The notes: a model not told the origin generated them from the sequence alone. A stretch of 64,000 nt of DNA from Nitrospirota bacterium (GCA_016235245.1 JACRLO010000009.1:1-64000); one strand, 5' to 3'; shown: positions 8,534 to 17,972, counted from the first letter of the stretch. Program-made: numbers and translations.

Positions 8534-11044
8534 ATGAAACAACTGAACGTCGAAGTTCCGAACAAGGACAAGGCAGTATGGGAAACCATTATTAATCCAG
8601 AAAAACTCATAGAGCCTGCAATCCGCATCAGAAAGAACATAGAAGCAGTGAGATTCGACGCCGACTTTGCCCTCGAACTGAAGGGCGTTGCAGAGAAGCA
8701 GAGCAGATGGTCAATGATAGATGCCACAGCAGACAAGACATCACATGCTGATGAGGCGCAGGTCATCGGTAATCTGCTATCTGGTCTCTCGATGGGTCAG
8801 TGCCTGGACTTTATCTACTCCTTCAGCAAGAGCGACAGCGGGGCAGGAGTGATTGACTGGAAGATCAGAGGAAGGGTGAATGGGCAGACTGCCGATTCAG
8901 CTGCAACGGATGCAAGGGAGCTATATCAGAATATGGTGCTGGTTCTGGCGACCATCCAAGACCGTTATCAGTTCGGCCCGGTCACAGAACAGCAGGATCT
9001 GGCGGCGATGGACAAGAAAGATCAGTGGATTGGAACAGTCAGCCCTCTTGGCATCGATATCAGTGCTGCGGAGAGGGGAAGAATCGGTTTTGGGACAACA
9101 GAGCTTCTGCAGTCTCAGGCAAACAGTGTTATTGCCGTGCCCTACAGGAAGCAGAATACAATTAACCCTATCGACTCCGTTGCTGTAGCAGCAACAAGCT
9201 GTCTTGCTGATATGAAGATCAGAATTTCGATAAATCCTGTTCTCTTGTCAACAGACGAACTTAAGCATGTCGGCTCTGCCCTTGACTGGCTCCAAAACGG
9301 CGAGGCCAAGAAGCTGCTGTACCCTCAGGAAACAAATACCGGTCTGGACGACAAGGATATCATGACCGGCCTTGAGCATACGCTTAACAACTGGATCAAG
9401 AACCCCTATGGTTACAGGATCAGTTGCACAGTAAGCTCCGACAGGCCGATACCGGCATCACTTATGAGTATGAGCGCTGGGCTATTTAACTGTCCTGTAA
9501 TGATCAGAACCTCATCAACAGGCAGACAAAAGGTTGCCGCTGACAGTTTGAAAACGTCAGAAAAAAACAAAAGTAATGTGCTCGATCTTCAGGGATGCTG
9601 CAATAGCTCCAATGATATGCCGTCGATGATCCCGACAGTTAATGCCTTGACCATATGCGGCACTGATAAGATCTACCAGACTGCGCTGAATATTCCGGTC
9701 AGAAGTGGTCTGCTTCTCGGCGAAACTGTTGACAGATCTCTTATCAAGGACGTGAGATTCTCACGTCCTGACAGAAGCAGACACGCCTACTGCCTTGGAG
9801 CAACCGGCGTGGGCAAGAGCACACTGCTTTATAACATGATTATGCAGGACATTGAAAACGGAGAAGGCGTGACCCTTATCGATCCCCATGGCGATCTCTT
9901 TACCCAAGTCCTCAGCTCAATTCCGAAAGAACGGGCAGACGATCTGATCATCTTCGATCCTACTGACTTCAATTATTCTGTGGGACTCAACTTCCTCGAA
10001 TGCACTGATTTCTATAAGCCGGTACAGATGAACTACGTTATCAATGAGCTTATCATGATCTTTGATCGCCTTTATGATCTTCGAGAAACAGGGGGGCCTA
10101 TCTTTGAACAGTATATGCGCAACTCCCTGGCCCTGATACTCGACAATGATCTCGGAGAACAGGGGACGCTTGTGGATCTTCCTTCGGTATTTGAGGACAG
10201 AGGTTATAGAAGACATCTGCTCAGAAACTGTAAAAACAGGCTTGTAATAGACTTCTGGACAAAAATGGCGGAACGGGCAAGCGGAGATGCACAATTGAGC
10301 AACGTAGCACCTTATATAACCTCAAAACTTAACCAGTTTACCCACAATGCCATTATCCGACCGATCATCGGGCAGAAGAAGAGTACCATAAACTTTAGGG
10401 AGGTGATGGATAAAAGAAGGATACTGCTGATCAATCTCTCAAAAGGCATGCTTGGCAATTTTGACTCAAGGCTCCTGGGCATGCTGCTTATAGGCAAGCT
10501 CTTTGGTGCTGCACTCAGCCGCGCCAATCAGAAGCATGAGGACAGAAAGCCGATGTTCTTCTATATTGACGAGTTCCAAAACTTCGCAACAGAAGGAATT
10601 ACGCATATTTTGTCCGAGGCCCGGAAGTACTCACTATTCTTGACCTTGGCAAATCAGAATCTGGCGCAGTTGAATACTTCACGGGGCAATAATATTCTTG
10701 ATTCAGTTCTCGGGAATGTGGGCAGCCTTATGTTAATGAGGACAGGCTCTATCGATGCAGCGAAGATGGAGACATATACCAAGCCTGCTCTTCTGCAGCA
10801 GGATCTGCAGGAACTCCCTGACTTCCATGTTGTAGGGCGGTTGCTTTCTAACAACACTCCAACAAAGCCCTTTGTCTTTAAGACTATGCCGATGAGAAAG
10901 GTTGAAGACGCAGCCAACGTTGAGATGCTGAGATACTCATCACGGAAGAGATACGCAAGACCGACACAGGATGTGGAGAGCGAGATCATGTCAGCGAGAT
11001 TAGAAAGCAGTCCACTCGAAAAAGTCTTAACCGAAGACGATTAG
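8534..11044 (+). CDS. VirD4/TraD-type coupling ATPase
   Basis: 836 residues. The C-terminal half is a hexameric motor ATPase of the VirD4/TraD/HerA group: Walker A GATGVGKS (422-429), LIDPHGDLF after it, INLSKGMLG, and Walker B FYIDEFQNF (about 676-684), followed by ILSEARKYSLFL and a TraM-recognition-like region. Such proteins pump DNA to or through a transfer channel. The first 400 residues are a large domain I do not recognise. It is one of three relatives in this window (with 15808-17076 and 47999-50920). Whether it localises to the membrane is unclear; no obvious N-terminal helices are visible. Confidence 0.85.
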   Translation: MKQLNVEVPNKDKAVWETIINPEKLIEPAIRIRKNIEAVRFDADFALELKGVAEKQSRWSMIDATADKTSHADEAQVIGNLLSGLSMGQCLDFIYSFSKSDSGAGVIDWKIRGRVNGQTADSAATDARELYQNMVLVLATIQDRYQFGPVTEQQDLAAMDKKDQWIGTVSPLGIDISAAERGRIGFGTTELLQSQANSVIAVPYRKQNTINPIDSVAVAATSCLADMKIRISINPVLLSTDELKHVGSALDWLQNGEAKKLLYPQETNTGLDDKDIMTGLEHTLNNWIKNPYGYRISCTVSSDRPIPASLMSMSAGLFNCPVMIRTSSTGRQKVAADSLKTSEKNKSNVLDLQGCCNSSNDMPSMIPTVNALTICGTDKIYQTALNIPVRSGLLLGETVDRSLIKDVRFSRPDRSRHAYCLGATGVGKSTLLYNMIMQDIENGEGVTLIDPHGDLFTQVLSSIPKERADDLIIFDPTDFNYSVGLNFLECTDFYKPVQMNYVINELIMIFDRLYDLRETGGPIFEQYMRNSLALILDNDLGEQGTLVDLPSVFEDRGYRRHLLRNCKNRLVIDFWTKMAERASGDAQLSNVAPYITSKLNQFTHNAIIRPIIGQKKSTINFREVMDKRRILLINLSKGMLGNFDSRLLGMLLIGKLFGAALSRANQKHEDRKPMFFYIDEFQNFATEGITHILSEARKYSLFLTLANQNLAQLNTSRGNNILDSVLGNVGSLMLMRTGSIDAAKMETYTKPALLQQDLQELPDFHVVGRLLSNNTPTKPFVFKTMPMRKVEDAANVEMLRYSSRKRYARPTQDVESEIMSARLESSPLEKVLTEDD

Positions 11045-11162
11045 CCTCTTTTCTTGCCGCTTATTTACCGGCGACCCACCCAATCTGTATTACTCCAAAT
11101 ACGTTTCGAATAGACAGAAGGATTCATCGAATCCTTAATTCAATACAAAGGAGAAGTAAATT

Positions 11163-11972
11163 ATGAAGATGAAAGCTGTAATAGTAATGCTGTTGTTGGT
11201 GATGGTTTCTGCCTGTTCCTCGACTCAGACACTGAGCGAGAACGGCAAAAGATTTGATATGAAAAAGGAGATGGGGATTGTAATAGGCAAGTCTTTGAAA
11301 CGGGATGTTTTCGAGACATACGGGCAGCCGAGCGCAAGCAAAATTCTCGGCAAGTATGAAGTTATGACGTATTCGTATTCAAAGCAGTCGTTTAAAACGT
11401 CGGGTGTAGGAAGTGCGCTACTGGGGGCAGTGCCGGGAGTCGGATTGGTTCAGGCTGGTGTAGAGTTGCAGAGAGACCGCGGCAAGGACAGAATTAACAT
11501 GGAGTGGCAGGACCTGAGCGTCTATGTCGAGATGGCTACAGGAATAGTCAGGGATTTCTATTATCATGACAGTGATCTAAATGGTCATGACGAATCCGAG
11601 GCCCTTTATCTCAAGGCAACGGTTGCCTTTGCCGAGAAAAGAACTGATGAGGCAGTCAAGCTTCTCGAAAATTCAATAAGCCTGAATTCTCGAAATCACC
11701 GGGCTTTAAACACCCTTGCCTGGCACTGTATTGATCTTGGAATAGATGTTGATAGAGGAGTAAAAATGGCACAGCAGGCTGTTGAGGTATTCTCAGACTC
11801 TCCCCACAACAACGGCACCCTTGGTATGGGCTATTTCAAGAAGGGAGACCTGCAAAATGCCGAGAAATATCTCCAGATTGCCGTGAATTTGTACCCAGTA
11901 TATGCTCCACAAGATTACCAGGCCCTTCAGCATGACAAGGCCATGCTCCAGACCGTGCAAAACCAGAAATAG
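11163..11972 (+). CDS. lipoprotein with BamE-like and TPR regions
   Basis: 269 residues with a signal peptide and lipobox (VMVSACSS, Cys at residue 19), so probably anchored in the inner or outer membrane. The next part, RDVFETYGQPSASKILGKYEVMTYSYSKQ, has the look of SmpA/BamE-type domains. The C-terminal half holds two or three TPR-like helices (DEAVKLLENSISLNSRNHRALNTL, then GYFKKGDLQNAEKYLQIAV). It follows the coupling ATPase and may serve the same apparatus, but that is inference. A 19-bp terminator hairpin follows. Confidence 0.65.
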   Translation: MKMKAVIVMLLLVMVSACSSTQTLSENGKRFDMKKEMGIVIGKSLKRDVFETYGQPSASKILGKYEVMTYSYSKQSFKTSGVGSALLGAVPGVGLVQAGVELQRDRGKDRINMEWQDLSVYVEMATGIVRDFYYHDSDLNGHDESEALYLKATVAFAEKRTDEAVKLLENSISLNSRNHRALNTLAWHCIDLGIDVDRGVKMAQQAVEVFSDSPHNNGTLGMGYFKKGDLQNAEKYLQIAVNLYPVYAPQDYQALQHDKAMLQTVQNQK

Positions 11973-11988
11973 TTGTAGCAGTTTTCAG

Positions 11989-12031
11989 TTATGCAGAGCT
12001 GCTGTAGGACGACTATAGCAGCTCTGCATAA
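11989..12031 (+). terminator. long terminator hairpin
   Basis: A 19-bp stem (11989-12007 with 12013-12031, one G-T pair) with a five-base loop sits 16 bp after the lipoprotein gene. The downstream sequence is only weakly T-rich, so it may stop transcription from either side or protect mRNA ends. Confidence 0.7.
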
Positions 12032-12145
12032 TATTTACTGCTCAACTAAATTCAATAAACTCTCGTTTTATAGATGAAAGAAATATAAGCTCTCCGGCGT
12101 TATCCGTATATGGATGCAGTAAATTATAAAGAAAGGAGGGATTTC

Positions 12146-12595
12146 TTGAGGCCAATCAGAATACTGATAATCGAGGATGACAACGACCGGCTTGCCAGAC
12201 TGAAGGCAATGTTGCCAGAATGGACAAGGCCTGTAGCGGCTGTGAGTGCTGGCAGGGCAATAGGCCTGCTCGAAAGAGACAGCTCCAGAAAGAATGGGGG
12301 ACGAGATACCTACGCAGGCATCCTTCTGGACCATGATCTTGTATGCCATGCCGTCAACTTCACAGACAGCAGTCTCGACGGCAGGGATGTCACAAGGAGT
12401 ATAGTCCAGAATGTCACATCTAATGTGCCGGTGCTTGTTCACTCAATGAACTTCACGCACTCGCAGACCATGGTCAGCTGGCTCGAAGGTGAGGGATTTC
12501 CTGTGAGCCGAATCCCTATGAGCCTCATGACAAAAGACAAAATGGCTGTATGGCTGGAGGAGGTAATGGAACTGTGGGAGGACAGAGAGGAATGA
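12146..12595 (+). CDS. cyclic-phosphate receiver (cREC)-like protein
   Basis: 149 residues in a response-regulator-like fold. The acidic pocket IEDD (9-12), the LLDHDL motif (60-65) and VLVHSMN (96-102) followed by MVSWLEGEGFPVSRIP match the family called cyclic-phosphate-processing receiver (cREC), in which LDHDL and VHSxN replace the usual receiver residues. The start is a TTG at 12146 placed after AAAGGAGGG; the upstream ATG at 12110 lacks a site. Its stop overlaps the start of the next gene by four bases (ATGA), so the two are translationally coupled. The reaction is not established by the sequence. Confidence 0.65.
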   Translation: MRPIRILIIEDDNDRLARLKAMLPEWTRPVAAVSAGRAIGLLERDSSRKNGGRDTYAGILLDHDLVCHAVNFTDSSLDGRDVTRSIVQNVTSNVPVLVHSMNFTHSQTMVSWLEGEGFPVSRIPMSLMTKDKMAVWLEEVMELWEDREE

Positions 12596-12999
12596 ACTTT
12601 ATGCTCCTTGATCTGAGTGAAGTCTACTTCATACGCATACAGAAGACGCCTGTGCCTCATAAAAGAGGAGGCAAGTTTGTGCAACTGCGTAACAGTGACG
12701 GCGAATATCTTGTTTTCTCACCAAAGGAGCTTTCCAGTTTTCATGCGAATATTGTCGAGCGATTCTGCTTGATGCAGAAGCTGAAAGGTAGATATACCAG
12801 CAAAAGAATGGACAGCTATGAAATAGACGATCCTGAGTGGGAAGTAGTTGGAGGCGGCAAGTGGCACATAGATACTCGGGAGAAACGGCTTGTACTGTTC
12901 GATACCTCTGGCACATACGGAAGATTTGACTCAAATAAGTTGAAAGACCGAATAAAAGCTTCGGGGAATATGGCAGGGTATCAGATACAGATTCTGTGA
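12592..12999 (+). CDS. Janus/Ocnus (PHPT)-like protein
   Basis: 135 residues. FHANI (50-54) matches the YHADI segment of phosphohistidine phosphatase PHPT1, where the His is catalytic (H51 here). GGGKWHI (87-93) and a following SGTYGRF match the GGGRI and SxxYG motifs of that family. The fit in order and spacing is good, so I infer phosphohistidine phosphatase or related phosphoryl-transfer activity. The gene overlaps the cREC gene by 4 bp, which suggests a shared pathway. Prokaryotic members are rarely annotated. Confidence 0.6.
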   Translation: MNFMLLDLSEVYFIRIQKTPVPHKRGGKFVQLRNSDGEYLVFSPKELSSFHANIVERFCLMQKLKGRYTSKRMDSYEIDDPEWEVVGGGKWHIDTREKRLVLFDTSGTYGRFDSNKLKDRIKASGNMAGYQIQIL

Positions 13000-13015
13000 A
13001 TGAACCAGGAGGATC

Positions 13016-13279
13016 ATGAAAGCGATAATTAATGGAAAATCTTTGGAATGTTACCCTACAAACGACGAAGTGAGAGAGTTGTGCCGACCGGGTGAAGGAG
13101 CAGATACCTGTATCTGGCTGTCGATGGGGCTGAACGGGTTGGAGTGCTGGTATTGCAACAGGCCTGATAGCTTAGAGGATATGTGGCGGAATGGAGAAAC
13201 TACTGCAAAAAGGGACGGCTGCGATAAGATGAAGCAATTTGCACGATCCGAGCATAAGGGGAAAGATGTCAATTTTTAG
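13016..13279 (+). CDS. small cysteine-containing hypothetical protein
   Basis: 87 residues, unrecognised. Cys residues in CIWLSMGLNGLECWYC and a later DGCDKM could bind a metal. It has a good Shine-Dalgarno (CAGGAGGATC) and lies 17 bp after the PHPT-like gene, so it is likely in the same transcript. Confidence 0.5.
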   Translation: MKAIINGKSLECYPTNDEVRELCRPGEGADTCIWLSMGLNGLECWYCNRPDSLEDMWRNGETTAKRDGCDKMKQFARSEHKGKDVNF

Positions 13280-13363
13280 GAGATACTACTGAAAGAAATA
13301 TCTACCTCATGGAGTTATCTATATATTGGGACCTACATTATCTGGAGGGAGTGATTTCAGTGC

Positions 13364-14395
13364 ATGATTAAAAGACTCTCAAATAAGCAACAATACGAGA
13401 TCAAAACTCTATCTATAAAGTGGTTCGAAAACGCTTTTTATCGAAAAGATTTTGATAAGCCCTTGATTGAAGCATCACTCGCGTGGATATACGGGCTCTA
13501 CAGGCTGCCTTCACCTACAATCATATATGCAAAAAGTCCTGACGAATGCCAGAAGATCGCTGCAAGTCTCAGAGAAGAAGCAAAGGCAAAAGAGGCACTC
13601 TGGAATAATATTTACGGACTTCAGGCACAGATTGAGATCGAAAGGCAGGCCAATCGAATGACTGCTTACAAATTATCGACTGCGGCGAAGCAGGATATAT
13701 GGGCAGGAGTCGGAAGCAATCGGTTCGTGAGATTTGGGCTTGAGCATTATTTTCGAATCATGTATGAACAGGATCTGGAGCGGTTTAGCTCTGACGGAAT
13801 CTTTGCGAACGAATGGTGCTGCTACTACGATTTTCTTCGGGATTTGAAACTGCTGACATTAGAGGACTTTAGGCGGTATCGGGAATTTATCCATGACAGC
13901 GGAATATTTATGAGTATCTACGAAACATCTGTCGCAATTATCTGTCCACATCCCATATATGCCAGATTCAATGAAAAACAGGAACTGCATTGTTCTTACG
14001 GCCCCGCAGTTGCCTGGGAAGATGATTTCAGACTCTATTATTTGAATGGCAGACTCTCCTCAGAGGTATTTTTTATGCCGGCGCGCGACATTGATCCACG
14101 CCTTATTCTGAAGGAGCGGAACGCGGAAGCACGCAAGGAAATTATCAAAAAGCTTGGTGTAAAGAATGTTATCAGGACCCTCGGTTCCAAGACCATTGAC
14201 AAGGTTGGCAGCTACGAGCTTATTGTGCTCGAAATTCCAAGCATGAACACGAGGCCGACATATTTAAAGATGAGAAATCCATCTACAGGTGAATGGCATG
14301 TCGAAGGGGTTCCCCCCACAGTTAATAACTGTATACAAGCTTTGGCCTGGAGAGATGGCGAAGAAGAGTATATACGTCCAATACAAATTACATAG
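13364..14395 (+). CDS. DUF6745-like protein
   Basis: 343 residues. The C-terminal part (HPIYARFNEKQELHC, GPAVAWEDDFRLYYLNGR, then YLKMRNPSTGEWHVEGVPP) resembles the DUF6745 domain, a family of unknown function that often sits next to a roughly 100-residue partner, as here. The first 150 residues are helical. The preferred start has only a GGAGGGAG site 13 bases upstream. Biochemical role unknown. Confidence 0.55.
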   Translation: MIKRLSNKQQYEIKTLSIKWFENAFYRKDFDKPLIEASLAWIYGLYRLPSPTIIYAKSPDECQKIAASLREEAKAKEALWNNIYGLQAQIEIERQANRMTAYKLSTAAKQDIWAGVGSNRFVRFGLEHYFRIMYEQDLERFSSDGIFANEWCCYYDFLRDLKLLTLEDFRRYREFIHDSGIFMSIYETSVAIICPHPIYARFNEKQELHCSYGPAVAWEDDFRLYYLNGRLSSEVFFMPARDIDPRLILKERNAEARKEIIKKLGVKNVIRTLGSKTIDKVGSYELIVLEIPSMNTRPTYLKMRNPSTGEWHVEGVPPTVNNCIQALAWRDGEEEYIRPIQIT

Positions 14396-14406
14396 GAGGA
14401 ATTGAA

Positions 14407-14715
14407 ATGAAGAAACAGCAGGGTGACGTTATTATCAGGAGTATAAAAGAGATACCGGCATATGCAAAGAGAGTAGTAAGACAGAGGCGCGGCTTTATTT
14501 TGGCAGAAGGTGAGGCCACAGGGCATGCCCATGTCATTGAAGAAGAGATAGAGATGTACGAAATGAACGGTATTCTCTACCTGAAGGCCGACAGGCCGGT
14601 GACAGTTAAGCACGAAGAGCATAAGCCTGTCAGCCTTGACAAGGGTGTTTATGAGATTGGCATTGTCAGAGAGTATGATCCCTTTGAAGAAGAGGTCAGA
14701 AAGGTCGCGGATTAG
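14407..14715 (+). CDS. small beta-rich partner of the DUF6745-like protein
   Basis: 102 residues: QGDVIIRSIKEIP, GEATGHAHVI, then HEEHKPVSLDKGVYEIGIVREYDP. Its Gly/His-rich strands look like a compact beta-barrel. The His residues in GHAHV and HEEH could bind metal. It starts 11 bp after the DUF6745-like gene with GGAGGAATTGAA ahead of the ATG, and similar pairs occur elsewhere as far as I recall. Function unknown. Confidence 0.5.
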   Translation: MKKQQGDVIIRSIKEIPAYAKRVVRQRRGFILAEGEATGHAHVIEEEIEMYEMNGILYLKADRPVTVKHEEHKPVSLDKGVYEIGIVREYDPFEEEVRKVAD

Positions 14716-14808
14716 GCTGTTTAACTACAAGAGAAAAGCCCTTTTAGAGATTTCTCTGTAATGAATTTTGTTGAATAATATTGAATTTATAGTAAAGGAG
14801 ATATTCAG

Positions 14809-15180
14809 ATGGGTGGAGTTCTCTACGACATCAATATTTCAAAATATCTTCAAGCTGCATTAGCAGAAGGCTCGATTAATGAAAGAATGAGCCGAGTGCT
14901 TTTAAAATCATTTTCTGGTCTTAGATCTCGCCATTATTATCGGAGTTTTATCGAGCAGTTGAGAAGATTAGATAACGATGTAGACGTCGACAAGTTTTTT
15001 CAGGATGCAGTCGATACAGAAGATCTTGAAAGATATAATTCGATTATTATTCTCGATATTCAAATTGCTGTCCATAAAGTATTGGGCCATGCGTTTACTG
15101 AAGAGGAAAGAAAGGCAATGAGAAAAATTAATGCCTGTGTTTTGCTTGTGCTGAATGATGCGTCTATCGCGTGCAATTAG
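14809..15180 (+). CDS. hypothetical helical protein
   Basis: 123 residues, predicted mostly helical, no recognised motif. AAAGGAG lies upstream of the ATG. It probably belongs to the transcript that continues to the macro-domain gene. Confidence 0.45.
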   Translation: MGGVLYDINISKYLQAALAEGSINERMSRVLLKSFSGLRSRHYYRSFIEQLRRLDNDVDVDKFFQDAVDTEDLERYNSIIILDIQIAVHKVLGHAFTEEERKAMRKINACVLLVLNDASIACN

Positions 15181-15233
15181 CATGCATGCAAATAAGAGAG
15201 GCCGGTTATTTTTTGGATTTAGGGGGAGAAGAA

Positions 15234-15758
15234 ATGGCTGTTTCCATTATTAACGGCAATGTTCTTGAGGCGCAGGCGGATGCACTGATCCTAACTATTG
15301 ACGGTGCTCGCAAAGGGATGGAAGGGAATATTGCGCGTCAGTTTTCAAGGAAATGGCCAGAGGTTTGGGCAGAGCTTGAGGATGAAATATCATATCCGCT
15401 GCCCTTGGGGCAGGTATTTGATTATGAGCCTGTATCTGAATGTCCATTTAAGCTTCTGTTGATTGCCTCGACATTAGTTCATATGGGAAATCTTACAGAA
15501 TATTATCTCAAGGGTATCGTCAGGACTGCATTTGAGGAGGCGCTAACAAGAGCTGCAGAATACAATGTAAGCAAAGTTGCATCGGCCGTAATGAGCGGCG
15601 GATGGCGACTGAAACCACAGGCCGCCTTTCTCTCAATGACGGATGGATATGAAAGCGCTACCCGGAACGGAAGCAAAATCGGCATAGAGATCTATTTGCC
15701 AGATCAACAGCAGTATTTGCATATAAAGGCCCTTGCAGAAAGCATGGGATGGAGGTAG
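15234..15758 (+). CDS. macro-domain-like protein
   Basis: 174 residues. INGNVLEAQADALILTIDG at the N-terminus, then GNIARQFSRKWPEVW and YPLPLGQVFDYE, follow the layout of macro domains, which bind or hydrolyse ADP-ribose and related nucleotides. The usual Asn/Gly loop residues are partly changed, so the ligand is uncertain. I use the ATG at 15234 with GGGGGAGAAG in front; an in-frame ATG at 15171 overlaps the previous gene. Confidence 0.55.
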   Translation: MAVSIINGNVLEAQADALILTIDGARKGMEGNIARQFSRKWPEVWAELEDEISYPLPLGQVFDYEPVSECPFKLLLIASTLVHMGNLTEYYLKGIVRTAFEEALTRAAEYNVSKVASAVMSGGWRLKPQAAFLSMTDGYESATRNGSKIGIEIYLPDQQQYLHIKALAESMGWR

Positions 15759-15807
15759 GGGTGTCAAGGAAACATGAAGACGGAGAAAATGCATTACCTT
15801 TCAGGCG

Positions 15808-17076
15808 TTAGAGGTTACATTTCCTGATCTTCTCCTCCAAGATACTCCGTTTCGTCGCATATCGTTCCCTTGATACCCTGATAATGGTTGCAGCATTCTT
15901 CTCAGTATCTCGCAGGCTATCCGGGGGCAGCGTTATTGCCGAAAAAGCATTCCCTGCGATTCCATCGATCATCAGTCTGAGATAGACATGATATTTGGGC
16001 AAGTTACAGAAGTCGTCTTCTACGAAAGTCCCCAGTTCCTTTTCCAACCGTTCTGCATCCTCTGCCCCTACCCTGAAAGAGATAATCGTTCCACAATTGC
16101 CGAATATGGCATTTTTCACTTTATCCTCGACCTGCTCGATGTACTGATTTGCCAGAATAAGATTCAGCCGGTATTTCCTGGCCTCACTTAAGATATTGGC
16201 AAAGGATTCAGTCGCAAAGTTTTGAAATTCGTCAGTATACACATAGAAGTCTTTTCGCTCTTCTTCCGGAGTATCCACTCTCCCCATGGCTGCCAACTGT
16301 ATTTTCGTTATCATCATCGCCCCGAGCAGGGCTGAATTGTCTTCCCCGATCCTTCCTTTGGAGAGATTCATTATCAGTATTTTCTGGCTGTCCATAATCT
16401 CTCTCACATTAAAGGAGCTCTTTGGTTGGCCGAAGATATTCCTGATTAGGTGGCTGGACAGGAACTGTCCGACCTTGTTCTGGACTGGTGCTATCGCTTC
16501 CTCACGATAACGATCATTCCACTTGTCAAAGGTTTTCTGCCAAAAGGCTCTGACTACCGGATCTTCAAGCTCTGAGGCGACCTGTTTTCTGAAAGCTTCG
16601 TCCCGCAACATGCGCTGAACTCCCAAAAGAGTGGAATTGGATGTCTCCAGCAAGGCCAGGAGAGTGTTGCGTAAGGTATCTTCCAGTCGTGGTCCCCAGC
16701 TGTCATGCCAGATCTTCTTAAAAACTCCGATAAGGCCTGAAGCGGTCAAATGTCTCATTTCAGGGCCGATGTTCTCCATAGGATTAAAGGCTATCGGATA
16801 GTCCTGATCGGAAGGATTGAAGTAAATAACGTCATTGATTCGGCTTGATGGAATTGCTTTTAACAGTTTTTCGGCAGTATCCCCATGAGGATCAATATAA
16901 GCCACCCCATGGCCTTTCCTGATATCCTGAATGGCCATAGTCTCTAAAAGATTCGTCTTTCCCATGCCTGTTTTGCCGATAATATACATATGCCTTCTCC
17001 TGTCATCCTGCTTAATGCCGAACTTCTTTTGCTCGTTTCTGAAGTTTGTTTTTGCAAAAAAGGTAATTTCTGCCAT
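15808..17076 (-). CDS. compact VirD4-like coupling ATPase
   Basis: 422 residues, only the motor part of the VirD4/TraD family: Walker A GKTGMGKT (34-41), YIDPHGD, INLS-type MNLSKGRIG and Walker B VYTDEFQNF, followed by ILSEARKYRLNLILANQ. It lacks the N-terminal 400 residues of the 836-residue relative, so it may be soluble and serve DNA handling at replication or segregation. It is the last gene of the minus-strand block, 61 bp after the primase gene, and converges on the macro-domain gene. Confidence 0.8.
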   Translation of the reverse strand: MAEITFFAKTNFRNEQKKFGIKQDDRRRHMYIIGKTGMGKTNLLETMAIQDIRKGHGVAYIDPHGDTAEKLLKAIPSSRINDVIYFNPSDQDYPIAFNPMENIGPEMRHLTASGLIGVFKKIWHDSWGPRLEDTLRNTLLALLETSNSTLLGVQRMLRDEAFRKQVASELEDPVVRAFWQKTFDKWNDRYREEAIAPVQNKVGQFLSSHLIRNIFGQPKSSFNVREIMDSQKILIMNLSKGRIGEDNSALLGAMMITKIQLAAMGRVDTPEEERKDFYVYTDEFQNFATESFANILSEARKYRLNLILANQYIEQVEDKVKNAIFGNCGTIISFRVGAEDAERLEKELGTFVEDDFCNLPKYHVYLRLMIDGIAGNAFSAITLPPDSLRDTEKNAATIIRVSRERYATKRSILEEKIRKCNL

Positions 17077-17137
17077 GGCGATATGATTAATTGGTTAAAA
17101 ATAGAGGGCATACCTGTTAGGGATGCCCTCATGAGTT

Positions 17138-17917
17138 TCAGACCTTCAAGATCCTGATAAAGGTCTGCAGGTTCTTTACTGCCTGCATGGCTATTTCGTC
17201 AAGGTTCTTGCTCTCAGAAGAGAACGATACATATTTGCACTTGTTGAGTAGTGCAAAATGGGCCGCAGAAAGATAAGGCAGTCCGAAATTGCATACTGCC
17301 TGCTGCCCGCGGGAGATGAGTTTCACGCAGTCCAGCATATCAGTGGTGAACTGGACTTCCTGTTCCGTATCGATACGGCTGAAGTTGTAGAGATACAGCT
17401 CAGGGTTAAAGGAATTATGGAAGACCTGTCTTCCGTCCTTTATCCTGATCCCGTAGTAGGCTATTTTGCTGCCGAGTTCATCAAATACAGTAAAGGCGAC
17501 GCACCCTGACAGCATAGTCTTTCCCTTTGGCCTGCCGATTCCCAAAGAACTTGCCGTCTCCGCAGATATCCCCTGAAGCTCAAGATACCTGTCGTATTCG
17601 AGGTCATAAGAAATGCTGATCGGCTTTTCAATCCTGGAAGCAGGATATGCAACTGCTTTCTCGATCAAAAGTGCCTTGGCTTCGTCCCAGCTCATGACCT
17701 TTGTCTCCATGAGCAGAGATATTATCTGTCCTGACCCTTTACAACCAGGACAGTACCAGACATTTTTCTTGTCTCCGTAAGCCCTGATTACAGCCTTTCC
17801 TTCCTCACATTTGGTGCAGGGGTAGTGGACATAAGCCCCTGATTGCCCTCCTTCAACTCCGATAACGGTAAGCGCCTTCATGGTATCAATTGCCTGCAAC
17901 GTCTCGAGATACTTCAT
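17138..17917 (-). CDS. CHC2-type zinc-finger primase-like protein
   Basis: 259 residues. A zinc finger (C34, C37, C56, C59: YPCTKC then YCPGC) at the N-terminus and a Toprim-N-like region (LQGISAETASSLGIGRPKG, then ITYYGIRIKDG-type strands) give the layout of DnaG-like primases found on plasmids and phages. It ends with a possible Toprim-like fold (VQFTTDMLDCVKLISRGQQAVCNFG), although the classic EGxxD is degraded, so it might lack catalysis. AGGAGGAG precedes the ATG. The structured region upstream may be its replication origin or leader. Confidence 0.6.
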   Translation of the reverse strand: MKYLETLQAIDTMKALTVIGVEGGQSGAYVHYPCTKCEEGKAVIRAYGDKKNVWYCPGCKGSGQIISLLMETKVMSWDEAKALLIEKAVAYPASRIEKPISISYDLEYDRYLELQGISAETASSLGIGRPKGKTMLSGCVAFTVFDELGSKIAYYGIRIKDGRQVFHNSFNPELYLYNFSRIDTEQEVQFTTDMLDCVKLISRGQQAVCNFGLPYLSAAHFALLNKCKYVSFSSESKNLDEIAMQAVKNLQTFIRILKV

Positions 17918-17953
17918 GTCTCCTCCTTTGGTTGGGTTGATTGTTATTACTAA

Positions 17954-17972
17954 GGACCGCGTAATACGGTCC
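17954..17972. promoter_or_regulatory. GGACCG/CGGTCC inverted repeat
   Basis: A 6-bp perfect inverted repeat with a 7-base loop lies 37 bp upstream of the primase start. It could be an operator or a leader hairpin in the minus-strand mRNA. Confidence 0.35.
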
